A stretch of DNA of 64,000 nt, taken from positions 939,273 to 1,003,272 of the forward strand of contig CM050677.1 in NCBI GenBank assembly GCA_027574665.1. Direction: 5' to 3'. This document shows, one piece after another, positions 9,779-20,795 of this stretch. This DNA comes from Rhynochetos jubatus (Eukaryota > Chordata > Aves > Eurypygiformes > Rhynochetidae). The notes under the pieces are model-generated. The model had not been told where the DNA came from. It did no database searches and saw only the letters and a list, made by a program, of their open reading frames with translations. The translations under genes and the position numbers were made by a program. Each line of letters starts with the position of its first letter. Position 1 is the first letter of the stretch.

Positions 9779-10204
9779 CTGGGAGGAAAAAACAAAAAAC
9801 AGAGGGAAAATTGATGAGTAATACAAAATAAGATACACAAAATTTCCACATCTGCAACCCAGCAAAAGGCAGGTTCTTTACATTTTCATATTTTAACACT
9901 GCAATTCCACTTGTGTTTTGCTTTCTGCTCATGTTTTTAGTTCTGCTGTGTAACTTGAGTAGCCACTTCACAGCCACTCAGGTAAATATCTTCAAATGTT
10001 CAGGGGTTAAATCTATCACTGGAACCAACCTGTCACAGGGGTGGTTTTAATAATTTTTTTAAAATTATTTCTATCTTGTCCCTCAGTTAGTTTATTTGAG
10101 AATTATCCTTTGAAAAGCAGCCTTACAAATGCCAAGTTAGAAATCTGAGCAAAGTCTAGATGAAGCTCATGACACATTTACTGTCACCTTCAATGAGTAT
10201 GGGA
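9779..10204. other. intron between the zinc-finger exon and an LTR
   Basis: This contains the polypyrimidine tract and acceptor of the exon on the minus strand, then AT-rich intron up to a GC-richer LTR. The LTR core begins only about 430 bases from the splice acceptor. Confidence 0.65.
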
Positions 10205-11272
10205 AGCAGGGGCCCATGTGCTGACAGCGGAGGCTGTAGGGCAGCCTCTCTAAGACAAGAATAGGGCTGTGCCATGCTGGGGACACCCAGTTCCAGGTGG
10301 ATCCAAAACCAACCCACTAGTCACAGGTATGGCACCTCTGCGATACCATATTTCAGAAAGGGTAAAAACACTGTGCCACAGCTGAAAAACTGTGAGACAA
10401 ACAGCCTTGCGGACAGTGAAAAAGAAGGGAGAGGAGGTGCTCCAGGCATTGCAGCACAGATTCTCCTGCAGCTCACAGTGAAGACCATGGTGAGAGAGGT
10501 TTGCTCCCTGTAGCCCATGGAGGATCATGCTGGAGCAGAGATCCACCCTGCATCCAATGGAGGGCCCCATAGCAAAGCAGATGGACATGACCTGCAGGAA
10601 GCTGCAGCCCATGGAAAGCGCATGCAGGAGCAGGGTCCCAGCAGGGGCTGCAGTACGTGGAGAGAAAACCATGCATGAGCAGGTTTTCTGGCTAGGCCTG
10701 TCACGCTGTGGGGCACTTACATTGGAGCAGTCTTTTCCTCAATTACTGTACCCTCTGGAGAGGACCAATGCTGGATCACTTTTTCAAGAATTGCAGCCCA
10801 TGGGAAGGACCCATCACTGGAGCAGTTTGTGAAGGACTATATCCCATGGGAGGGACCCCATGCTGGAGCAGTGGAACAGTGTTTGGAGGAAGGTGGAGCA
10901 CAGATGAAGTCATATGGACAGACCACAACCCCCAGTCCTCATTGCCCTACAATGCCTGGTAATTGGAAGGTAGTGTAGAAGAGTCAGGAGTGAAGTTAAG
11001 CCCAGGAAGAAGGGGCAGGGCAGGAAGTCAAAGTGGTTTAGTGTTTAGTCTTTTTTTCTCACCATCCTACTCTATTTTAATTGGCAAAAAATTAAGTTTT
11101 CCTCATGTTGAATCTATTTTGCCTGTGACAGTTATTGGTAAGTACTCTCCTTGACTTTATCTCAACCCACGAATTTTTCCATCTTATTTCCCACTCCCAG
11201 TCCTAGTGTGGAAAAGGAGTGAGAGTGCGGCTGGGCAGGAGTTTGGCAGCCAGCCAAGGTCAATCCACCGCA
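10205..11272 (+). mobile_element. solo ERV LTR with internal degenerate minisatellite, plus orientation
   Basis: This GC-richer block ends with GCCAGCCAAGGTCAATCCAC and then CGCA at 11272. It contains a TTTATCTCAACCCACGAA module near 11156, both features of an avian ERV LTR family I recognise. Its first half is built from about eight degenerate units of roughly 46 bases. The left end is not clear; GAAAT occurs at 10140-10144 and again at 11273-11277, which may or may not be a target duplication. No internal retroviral genes adjoin it. The several overlapping open frames here (10250-10960) are caused by the stop-poor repeat and not by genes. Confidence 0.7.
10506..10881 (+). repeat. about eight degenerate ~46-bp tandem units inside the LTR
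   Basis: A core of the form CCCATGGGAGGGACC, a short spacer, then GCTGGAGCAG recurs at about 46-base spacing across this stretch, with the last two copies (about 10795-10881) the clearest. Copies differ by many substitutions, so the array is old or was already diverged at insertion. Confidence 0.7.
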
Positions 11273-14200
11273 GAAATACAAGTAGTTATTACAGCAGAAA
11301 TATTTTATAATCATCTTCAGGATTAAATCCTTAAGTATAACTTTTTTTTAAGATAAAACATAGAATAAATAGTTCAGTTAAACTCTACATGAATGAGAAC
11401 CTATTGTTAAGTTCCATTACATAACCTCCTACATTCAAATATTGCACTTGATTAATCATTACAAATTCTTAGCTGTTTTATTACTTAGAAATGCAAGATA
11501 CATTTTTCAAGTTGGAAAAAAAGGGCCAGGGGCCCATAGATAAATATTTTGATGTGTTGCAATTAACAGAAGAAAAATAAGCTCCCTATATTGTAGTCAG
11601 TAAGCTTAAATGCATAGAATTCACTCAAGTTTATTAATCAGGTATTTAGCAACCCCTTGTCATCCCCTCTGCACTTCATGTGAATGCTTGAAAGTCCAAT
11701 AATTTCATAACTTCTCATGTTCAAAACAGTTAAAAGATAACTAATAAACACATTCTATTCGGGGTTTTTTTGGTTTGTTTTTTTTTATCGTAACCTCCCA
11801 GGAGTATAATTCAAGGATAGTTAACTTAGATTCAGCTAATATCAAATTGTAACAACTACAGAAATGAGAAGATTATGATTCTATGATCTCGTCTGCAGAA
11901 CTTCAAGTGAAATCAGTGTAAACATGAGCTTCTGTGATTAAAGGTGAGCAGAAATGGCATAGGTGAAGTGCTCTGTGCACTGCAAACCTAATTTACAATT
12001 TAAAGAGTGTCAAATGTTATACCAACTTAGCATCTTGATGAGACCTTTATATTACATATAAATCTTTAAACTGCTTGTCCACCCAGACTTACTGAATAAA
12101 TGAAGGTCTAGCTAAAGAATGTAATCTGTATTTTGAAAAAATTACTGCAGCCTTAAATACAGTGACACTATTTGGTCTCTAACAGTCAACTTAGAGACAA
12201 AAATGATGATTGCATCCACACAAAAAAGTGGGCTACAGATGCCTTTAACCCCAGATCCAGGAAAGGTTCAGCATCTAAAAATAAGTCTAAACAAGCCTTC
12301 AGATTTGGGTCCAATTACACCAACATTCTGCAAATCATTCTTGAGACACCTTCAAATATATTTTATTTCATCAGCTAAATGTTTTGCTGGCTTTCCAAAG
12401 GATTTAAACACATCTACTGCTTTCCAATCAAATAAAAAACAATTTATCCAAAGATGCAAATCTAAAACCTATCCATACTCAAAACAGTTTCAATCTCAGT
12501 TTTCAGATTTCCTTGCTATCTAATTAGTATCGTGTTCTTTTATGCCAACTAAACCCTATTTCATTTAAGGAAGTACAGACCCAGTTCTGAAAGGAGCTCT
12601 GCACTTGCTGTAGATTAAAATCTCACTCAACCAGTTCAGTCAGTATTATTATTTCAGCTTTTGTGTATAGTCAACTCTGTTACCTAGTATTTTAGCTGTC
12701 TAAAGCAAGACATGAGAAAGCAGGCTCAACAGTTCATTCTGAAGAAAAATTAAAGAGAAAAAGAAGCAGCATAAAAGTAGTTACTTATTAAAATGAAACA
12801 TATCAGCAGTGATGATAAGAGATTTTATACACAAATCACAACCATCCCATAAGAAATTATGAGACAGTGGAAGCTTAGGAGAAAACCTGAGGGTTTTCTA
12901 CAGCAGATCTACAGCTCATTTCTCCTAAGGGAAGGAGGAGTTGTCTCCTGAGGAAGCAGCAGCAATCCATCAACCTCCCAGCCTTCTGGAGTTTGCTGGA
13001 GATGCTGTTACTCCAAAAAAAGCTACATTCATCTATCTAAAATATTTTTAAATTAAGCAATTCAGTCTTTAATCAAAGCATTATAAGGATAAAAACGTTA
13101 ACATGATAGCACTAGTTTTACTGATTTGCTCTAGACATTAACTTTTCAGAAATCCTAGTTTATATACATGCTGTACATTAATACACATGATCTTTTGCAT
13201 TGAAAGCATTCCCCACTGGAGAGCAGTATGAATTTAAAATTACAATATATCTCTAGACCTATAGTGCTAGGCATATAGACATGAGATTACTATAATAAAG
13301 CAGATCTTCTAACCAAGATGTAAAACTTTGTAAGCAAATATAATCTAGCAAATTAAACAAACATTGTATACTATGTGTACACATGTCTAATTCCTTTTGA
13401 AACATTTACACAGATAAGCTGGCAGCCTAATAAGCTGTATTAGCCTATTGTAATATCCCTCTAATACTCCAATCAATACAGCCTAGTCTATGAGAGTCTT
13501 ATTTCTGGCATACAGAATACTTCTGTCTCACATTCTAATCTCATTCCAGAAAAAGAAATTATAAAATGCACATTAGATAAAGGCACAGTAAAATAATAAG
13601 GGAAACTACAACTTGGAAATAAATAATTCAAGCATCTACCATTTGATTTTTGTTTCATTAGAAAGCTGTGGTATTAGAGCTGTACATTAGAGTACATTTT
13701 TGCTTTCTGCCATGTCTTTCAAATCTGGAGGAAGAAGGGGATAATTTATAACTGCAGACTAGGTGACAATTAGGAAAACAGCAGTTTTGGAAATACATAT
13801 TACAGTACAGTCTGCCACCATTTCCTTTACAAACACACAGTGACTTCTGAATATTTAATGGCTCTACTGAAAGACTAAGGTGAAATATTACACACACACA
13901 CCTGTGCCTACATCACTGAATGCTTCAAATGTTTAGGGAGCAATTCTGATTGGTAGGGGTGAGGGAACAAATGCTTAGTTTATTCTACTGGGAACTTATA
14001 TGAAATATGGTTCGAACAAATCATCATAATTTTAAAAGCAATTTTAAATTGCTATCAATGTCTTATTGGTTTGAACTGCTGATCCTATGTAGAGATGGAT
14101 AAGCATTAAAGAAAAAAAAACTCTATTTCCCTGTCATGATATCAAAAATTCATCTTGATCGCACTGGTTGCCTAGCATATAAACACAGCCATCAGTTGTG

Positions 14201-15484
14201 TAGATAACACTTTTTTCCTCCTCTAATAGAAAGGTAACTTCTCAGCCTTTAGGAGCCCTAAGGAAGACTGCAGTGAACTAAAAATGAATGAGCAAAGTAA
14301 CCAAGAAGTCAAAATTTCAAGCCAATTTAAATAGCAATGTGGATAAATGCTTACATTTCTTTTCCCCGGAGCTCTAAACTCAATTTTGGCTCAATGATGC
14401 TTACCAGTAAAATGAACTTTTCATGACATTATAGCTTTGTGAAGTAGAAAACTGTCCCATGTGGAAAACCAACACAACTATAGTTTGTGGTGTTCGCTGG
14501 CTTAGCTAACACAGCTACTGCCTCGGGATTTTTCTTCTGAAATGTGCATGAATGTAAGGGATTAGAAATTACATCCTTCCCATGAAACAATCCTTACCTC
14601 CTTAAACGCAAGACAAAAGCATGCTTTCTATTCAAGGAAACTTTGCTCAGTTGTATTACAACTAATTGTTTTGTTTCCAGACTGTCTGGTCAGAGTGGAA
14701 TTATCCCAGTCACTGGGTCTCAGACCATGTGTACATAAAAGTCAAATATTATGGGTTAGTTGGGTTCATTTAAGAGGCCAATTGAGTATTTCAATCCCAG
14801 AGAAAGAGACCACAGTGCAGTTAAGTCAGTTGTGCTCACCACGGACCATTTGCCATTGATGAACGACACAGTACATACAAAGAACGTATCTTTGGAAGAA
14901 GACACTTCCCAACAGGTTGCTACAACAAATACATTGCCCAAATACATTGCCTGTAATAGCTGATAGAAAATACAGACAGAGCATTAAGGACCAAAGTCCA
15001 CTAAATACAGCGTTCAGGTACTTCTAACATTTCATTCCAAAACTGTGAAAATGGCACAGGCACTTTGGTAGCAATCGTCAAAGATGTGGATGTGTGAATC
15101 TCTGTTAGTCACCCCATGAAAGAGTCATGTCACTAAGAAGTACACTAAAATTATAAACTCAGGTGTTTTGTTCTAAGAAACAGATATTCCCATGCCTTTG
15201 CAAATGTCTGTGTTATAGATCTTAAATTATGTAGTATGAATCTTGCTCTGCCTGCCTTAATAGCCTCTTCAAACATTAAAAGGACTTTGGCAGGTAAAAA
15301 GAAACTGTTCCTAGAGCAATGTTTAAAAAATCAAAACAACAACAACAAAAAAATCAATCAAGATCCTCTCTCTAATTATCATCTTGTCAGTTTTCACATC
15401 TTCGGGGAATATTATCAGCACACTACACAAAAAAAAACTCTAGTAATAACTGGAATCTTCCAATCTTTTGGCCACATCCTCCAA
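11273..15484. other. intronic sequence, nothing recognised
   Basis: AT-rich non-coding DNA without a convincing exon, RNA gene or transposon. A short CA run occurs near 13891. Confidence 0.6.
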
Positions 15485-16838
15485 TCCAAGGCCAGGAGTC
15501 CTGCGTGGATGAACATGCAGCTTCTGAACAAATTATGGCACAAAAAAAAAAAAGCAGCCTACAATGGGTAAAAGCAGGGACAGGCCACCTGGGAGGATTA
15601 CAAAGAAATTGTCTGAGAAATCAGGGATCAGGTTAGGAAAGCTAATGCCCTGGTAGAATTAAACCTGGCCAGGGACATCATGGGCAACAAGAAGGGCTCC
15701 TAAGGTACAGAGGCAACAAAAGGAAGATCAGGAAAAATGTGGGCCCTCAGCAGAAGGAAGCAGGAGAGCTGGTTTCCCAGGATATGGAGAAGGCTGAGAG
15801 GCTCAATGACTTTTTTGCCTCAGAAGGCAAGGGAAGGGACTGGGAGAACGAAGAACATTCAGAATGAATGAATGGGGGTCAGTATTGGGACTGTCGCTGT
15901 TTAACATCTTTGTCAGCGACATGGACAGTAGGATTGAGTGCACTCTCAGCAAGTTCACAGATGACACCAAGCTGTGTGGTGTGGTTGACATGCTGGAGGA
16001 GAGGGATGCCATCCAGGGGGACTTTGACAGGCTTGAGTGGTGGGCCCATGCAAACCTTATGGGGTTCAACAAGGACAAGCGCAAGGTCCTGCACCTGGGT
16101 CAGGGCAATCCAAAGCACAAGTACAGGCTGGGCAGAGAACGTATTGAGAGCAGTCCTGAGAAGAACATGGGGATGTTGGTTGACAAGAAGCTGGACACGA
16201 GCCAGCAGTGTGCACTGGCAGCCCAGAAAGCCAACCATATCCTGGGCTGTATCCAGAGAAGCGTGGCCATCAGGTTGAGGGAGGTGATTCTCCCCCTCTA
16301 CTCTGCTCTCGTGAGACCCCACCTGGAGTACTGTGTCCAACTGTGGAGCTCTCAGCATAAGAAGGACATGGACCTGTTGGAGCAAGTCCAGAGGAGGGTC
16401 ATGAAGATGCTCAGAGGGCTGGACCACCTCTCCTATTCAGGCTGACACAGTTGGGCTTATTCAGCCTGGAGAAAAGTTGGCTCTGGGGAGAACTTAGAGC
16501 AGCTTTCTAGTACTTGAAGGGACTTAAAGGAATGCTGGAGGGAGACTTTTTACAAGGGCATGTAGTGACGGGACAAGGGGTAGTGGGTTTAAACTGAAAG
16601 CGGGAAGATTTATTTAGATTGATATCAGGAAGATATTCTTTCACAGCAAGGGTGGGGAGGCACTGGAACAGGTTGCCCAGAGAAGCTGTGGGTGCCCCAT
16701 CCCTGGAAGTGTCCAAGGCCTGGTTAGAGGAGGCTTTGAGCAACCTGGTCTAGTGGAGGGTGTCCCTGCCCATGGCAGGGGGGTGGAACTGGATGGTCTT
16801 TAAGGTCCCTTCCAACCCAAATCATTCTATGATTCTTT
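15485..16838 (+). mobile_element. CR1 LINE fragment with internal deletion, plus orientation
   Basis: Translation of the left part gives CR1 ORF2 linker sequence (PAWMN, LLNK, then DYKEIV, LARDIMGNKKG, DMEKAERLNDFFA) in shifting frames. Near 15850-15880 the sequence jumps to the reverse-transcriptase FXDD segment, so the first RT motifs are missing. The right part continues through the CR1 C-terminal domain ([16 protein letters not shown]) and 3' untranslated region, and ends in the ATTCTATGATTCT repeats typical of the CR1 3' terminus. It is 5' truncated, internally deleted and immobile. Confidence 0.92.
15864..16445 (+). pseudogene. CR1 reverse transcriptase C-terminal remnant
   Basis: The longest open piece of the CR1 above encodes about 193 residues. 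It holds the GSVLG and FTDDTKL boxes (the catalytic FADD with alanine changed to threonine), the thumb region and the [12 protein letters not shown] motif. Endonuclease and the N-terminal RT motifs are absent, and the frame stops within the element. It is a dead retrotransposon relic and not a host gene. Confidence 0.9.
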
Positions 16839-18354
16839 TAGAACATCATATATTTGATGCGATACCTTTCAGGTGACGAACGTACTAGCCAATGACAGTC
16901 ATGGTAGCAAGATGACCTCTGTGTTAGCCTTTTAAGAAAGTCTTGCACACTGTGAGCTGATGTATGTGACAGGACCCTCCCCAAAAGTGGATATCTGTAG
17001 GCTACAGTCTTCCATTTACCAGTTATTTAACTTGAAAAATCCCTGCTCCATTGGTTAACTTTGACCTCTTTATTAAGAAGCCAGTGACAGCTAACTTGCC
17101 TTTGCAACCTCTAGATTGAACTCACTGAATAAAATGTTGGCTCTAGAAATTTATTCCTGGGAGAAGCTTAAAATGAGCATATTGCCATCTATTTTATACA
17201 TGGATGGAGAGAGCGGGACAGCCTGGGGGAAAGATCAAGAAAACAAAAATAAAATAGCTTTTGCCTCTTCCACCCTCATTATCACTGGATGATGTGGTCC
17301 CAACACTGTAACCTTCTGGTTTTCAGCAGGGTTGCACCTGCTCCTGCTTTTAAGCCCAGAGCGATGTAGGTCATGAATCGTCTATTTTACACATTGCTAC
17401 TGTGGCAGTTACAAACATGCAATGAGAAGGATGAACAATGGGGAAATGGTAAAAGGGCACTCATACTGGAAGCTTTGCATCCCTGAAACACAGCTCCCTC
17501 CCAAATGACCTGAGTAACCTTCAGGATACGCTGCAGGACTTGTCTGTTTTCTCTGGATGAATGAATGAACGTCACTTCAGTGGAAGAGCTACTGGGAAAT
17601 GGGAATGTACTGGGATCACAAAGGTGTTTTTTAAAATAAGTGATTTTTCAGGACTTCCTTTGTTCCAAGTCTTTCATATTTTGCCATCTTTCAGATGAAA
17701 ATTAAATACAAAATAGCATATAATATAATAAAAGCTAATGTCAAAATCTGGAAAACACATGGATTAATTAATTTTGTACTGTTGGTAGGCTTTTCTACTA
17801 TGAATTTTAGGACTGCAAGAATAACCATCACTTGTTTCTAAAAAGCAAGGAAGACTTTGTCAGGTCATACATCCAAAAGCTAAATTATTAGTAGCGATAA
17901 AATTGCTGACAGAAGTCAGTATTTCTTATTGCTGTCTGTCTCATACAGTGCAAATCATATCATATTTGAAGCCACTATTTACCAAATTTTCTCTTGAAAA
18001 AATCCACACAAAATACAGAGGAAGAGGTAGCTTAGGAGGAGGGGAAAATAAAAATCAGGAAGAGAAACCCCTTATTTTCCTGTTTATTGTTTCTCAATAT
18101 CCTTCCAGCTTCCCATAATCTGATCTCTGCTTCCAGCTGTTATACCATTTCAATCATCCATATGAATAATAAGAAAATTATAATAGTCATCTCAGGTGAC
18201 TTTTGCAGTCTAGGAGGAAGACACTCTCTTGAGCAAAAAAATGAATCAAGTAAAAGAAAGTCATGTTCTACCTACGTTTATTGCTTGGGGGAGGACAGAG
18301 AGATGAAGTGGAAGGAGACCATGTCCTGGGACTCCTCCTGAGGAGAGGGACTTG
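16839..18354. other. intronic sequence, nothing recognised
   Basis: Non-coding sequence between two CR1 insertions. No open frame, hairpin or repeat stood out. Confidence 0.6.
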
Positions 18355-18431
18355 TCTAAGTTGGAAAACACCTTTAAGATCATCAGGTCCAACCATAAAC
18401 CTAACACTGCCCAGTCCACTCCTCAACCATG
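18355..18431 (-). mobile_element. 3'-terminal piece of a CR1, separated from its body by an LTR
   Basis: The stretch contains AAGATCATCAGGTCCAACC and CTAACACTGCCCAGTCCAC, the extreme 3' part of a CR1 subfamily in reverse orientation. It stops at CCATG (18427-18431), and CR1 sequence resumes after an identical CCATG at 19706-19710. Confidence 0.85.
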
Positions 18432-19705
18432 TGCCACGGAAGTGGGACTATGCTGAGTGGTTTAGGCCGCTTAAAAAGATCAGCGTCACAAATATTAGGG
18501 GAAGAGCTAATATTTTTAATATGAATGTGAGAAATGTGACTTAACAGAATTCGATGGCAAGGTCCCCTCTACTACTTATTCGACATGGAAAAACATACAA
18601 AGGCAAAATCAAATTAGCAACAGATTAAAGTAGTTGGTACATGAAGTAAAAATTATTTACAGAGTCAGGGAAATCAAGGCAGGATTGGATTGTTGTGACA
18701 TGGATTAGGGAAAAGGGGCAAAGAATTTCCTCCCATTTGGTCACGAGGTTCAGAGTGGACCCCCTTGCTTTCTAAACTCCTTGAGAGAGAGAAGTCTAGG
18801 TGCGGCTGAATGCACCCCTAGTCCCAGACCTGGTCAACGGTTTATGTCTAAGGAATCAGGGAAAGGATCAGAGTGTGTGAACTTTCGTGCTTGGTGTGAA
18901 ACTTGGGGATAGCAACAATGTGGGGCAGCAATGATTCAAAGTTCCTTAACACTACTCAGATACGTCACACAATTAGATCACACAATTCCTCAGCAGGACT
19001 TAACTTTCAACAAATCAGCACAGTAACTTAATCAAAGACTTAACAAGGTTATCAACATAAATTTGCATGCACACACACAGACAGATACAGAAATAGAGAG
19101 AGATATACGTATATTTGTATGAAGGTACCTGTAAAAATTTCCCCTTGAGTTCAGTGAAAATATTCACGTCGGATGTCTGTGCATCTCTCAACGGGCGAAG
19201 AGTTGAGCCTCAAGGCGGGTTTATTCAGCCCAGTTTGTGTCAACTGTTTTCTGATTTCACAAACTTGAGAGTTTGCAAACTCTGAGAGGCGTCCCACGCA
19301 GAGGGAGATGCTGAGCGCAGCCTGCTGCGGTCCAGGAGAGCTCAAAGGGTCATCCTTGGAACCGCTGTTTATAGGGTCGTGAGATAGTTGACTTTAGGCA
19401 TAAATAATTTTACATCCTGGCCTTATCTGGGGCAGGTTGTCATTGGAATTTCCAGCTGGTACCGATCTATCCAGACTGCGATAAGGTTCAAGGCTGGCAG
19501 GAGATGATTTCACTCTCATCCCACACTGCAGCCAAGCAACTGACCCCTAGCGTGGCCACTCCCCACCTTGGTAGTGCAAGGGTGTTTTGATGTGATAAGG
19601 GGCGCTTCACCACCAAACTCCCTGCACAATGGCCAAGGGTTGATAGGGATCTCCAAGGCCATAAAACTTTCCAGGAGTTAAGAGGGGAAGAAATGCACCA
19701 CCACA
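18432..19705 (-). mobile_element. LTR element inserted into a CR1 (likely solo LTR), minus orientation
   Basis: This 1274-base segment begins TG and ends CA on the plus strand and is flanked by the direct repeat CCATG (18427-18431 and 19706-19710). Removing it and one repeat copy rejoins the CR1 sequence. On the minus strand a TATAAAC (19373-19367) and an AATAAA (19225-19220) lie in promoter-to-polyA order, which suggests U3, R and U5 on that strand. No gag, pol or env sequence is present. It is long for a solo LTR, so a small non-autonomous LTR element is an alternative. A 5-bp duplication fits ERVL-type integration. Confidence 0.75.
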
Positions 19706-20795
19706 CCATGTCCCTAAGCACCACATCTACACATCTTTTAAATACCTCCAGGGACGGTGGCTCAACCACCTGCACAGGGAAAACCCGTTCCAATGCCTGA
19801 CAACCCTTTCACTGAAGAAATTTTTCCTAATATCCAATCTAAACCTCCCCTGGCACAACTTGACACCATTTCCCCTTGTTCTGTCACTTGGGAGAAGAGA
19901 CAAATCCCAACCTCTCTGCACCCTCCTTTCAGGTAGCTGTAGGGAGCAATAAGGTCTCCCCTCAGCCTCCTCTTTTCCAGGCTGAACAACCTCGGTCCCC
20001 TCAGCCGCTCCTCACAGGACTTGTGCTCCAGACCCTTCCCCACCTCCATTGCCCTTCTCTGGACACACTCCAGCACCTATATATCCTTCCTGTAGTGAAG
20101 GCCCAAAACTGAACACTGTATTCAAGGTGCAGCCTCACCAGTGTCCAGTGCTAACTGGATTTAACTCCATTCACCACAACTCTTTGGGCCTAGCCAGTCA
20201 GACAGTTTTTTACCTAGGAAAAAGAACACCTATCGAAGCCACAAGCAGCCCCTCTATCCAGAAGAATGCCACGGGAAACAGCATCAAAGTCTTTACTAAA
20301 GTCTAGGCTGACAACATCCACAGCCTTTCCCTTGTCAACCAAGCAGGTCACCTTGTCATAGAAAGAGATCAGGCTAGTCAAGCAGGACCTGCCTTTCATA
20401 AACCCACACTGACTGGACCTGATCACGTGGTCATCTTATATGTGCCATGTGATGGCAAGCAAGATGATCTGCTCCATAACCTTACCCAGCACCGAGTGAC
20501 AGACCTATAGTTTCCTGCATGCTCCTTCTGGCCCTACTTCTAACTGGGCATCACATTTGCTAACCTCCTGTCCACTAGGACCTCCCCCCAGGTTAGCCAG
20601 GACTGCTGATAGATGTTGGAAATTAGCTTGGTCACCACATCCATGAGCTCCCTCAATACCTTTGGGTGGATCCCATCCGGCCTCTTCAACACATGTGTGT
20701 CTAAGTGGGGTAGCAGGTTGCTAACCACCTCCCCTTGGATTATTGGGCCTTCATTCTGCTCCCTATTCCTATCTTCCAGCTCAGGGGGCTAGGTA
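19706..20795 (-). mobile_element. body of the interrupted CR1, minus orientation, with internal deletion
   Basis: Reverse-strand translation gives CR1 RT pieces: HVLKRPDGIHPKVLREL, then SQCGFMKGRSCLTSLISFYD with SLDFSKDFDAVSRGILL, then after a jump near 20140-20150 the C-terminal segment ([34 protein letters not shown]). The jump removes the catalytic ADD box. Stops and frameshifts are frequent. It continues into the 3' piece at 18355-18431 across the inserted LTR. The 5' end near 20795 is a truncation. Confidence 0.9.

Noticed and set aside
10250..10962. Multiple open frames of up to 140 codons on both strands
   Set aside because: They fall inside the LTR minisatellite and arise from its repeated GC-rich unit.
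10140..11277. GAAAT direct repeat as target duplication of the LTR ending at 11272
   Set aside because: The base after the left copy does not start a TG terminus, so the left boundary is not supported; the repeat may be chance.
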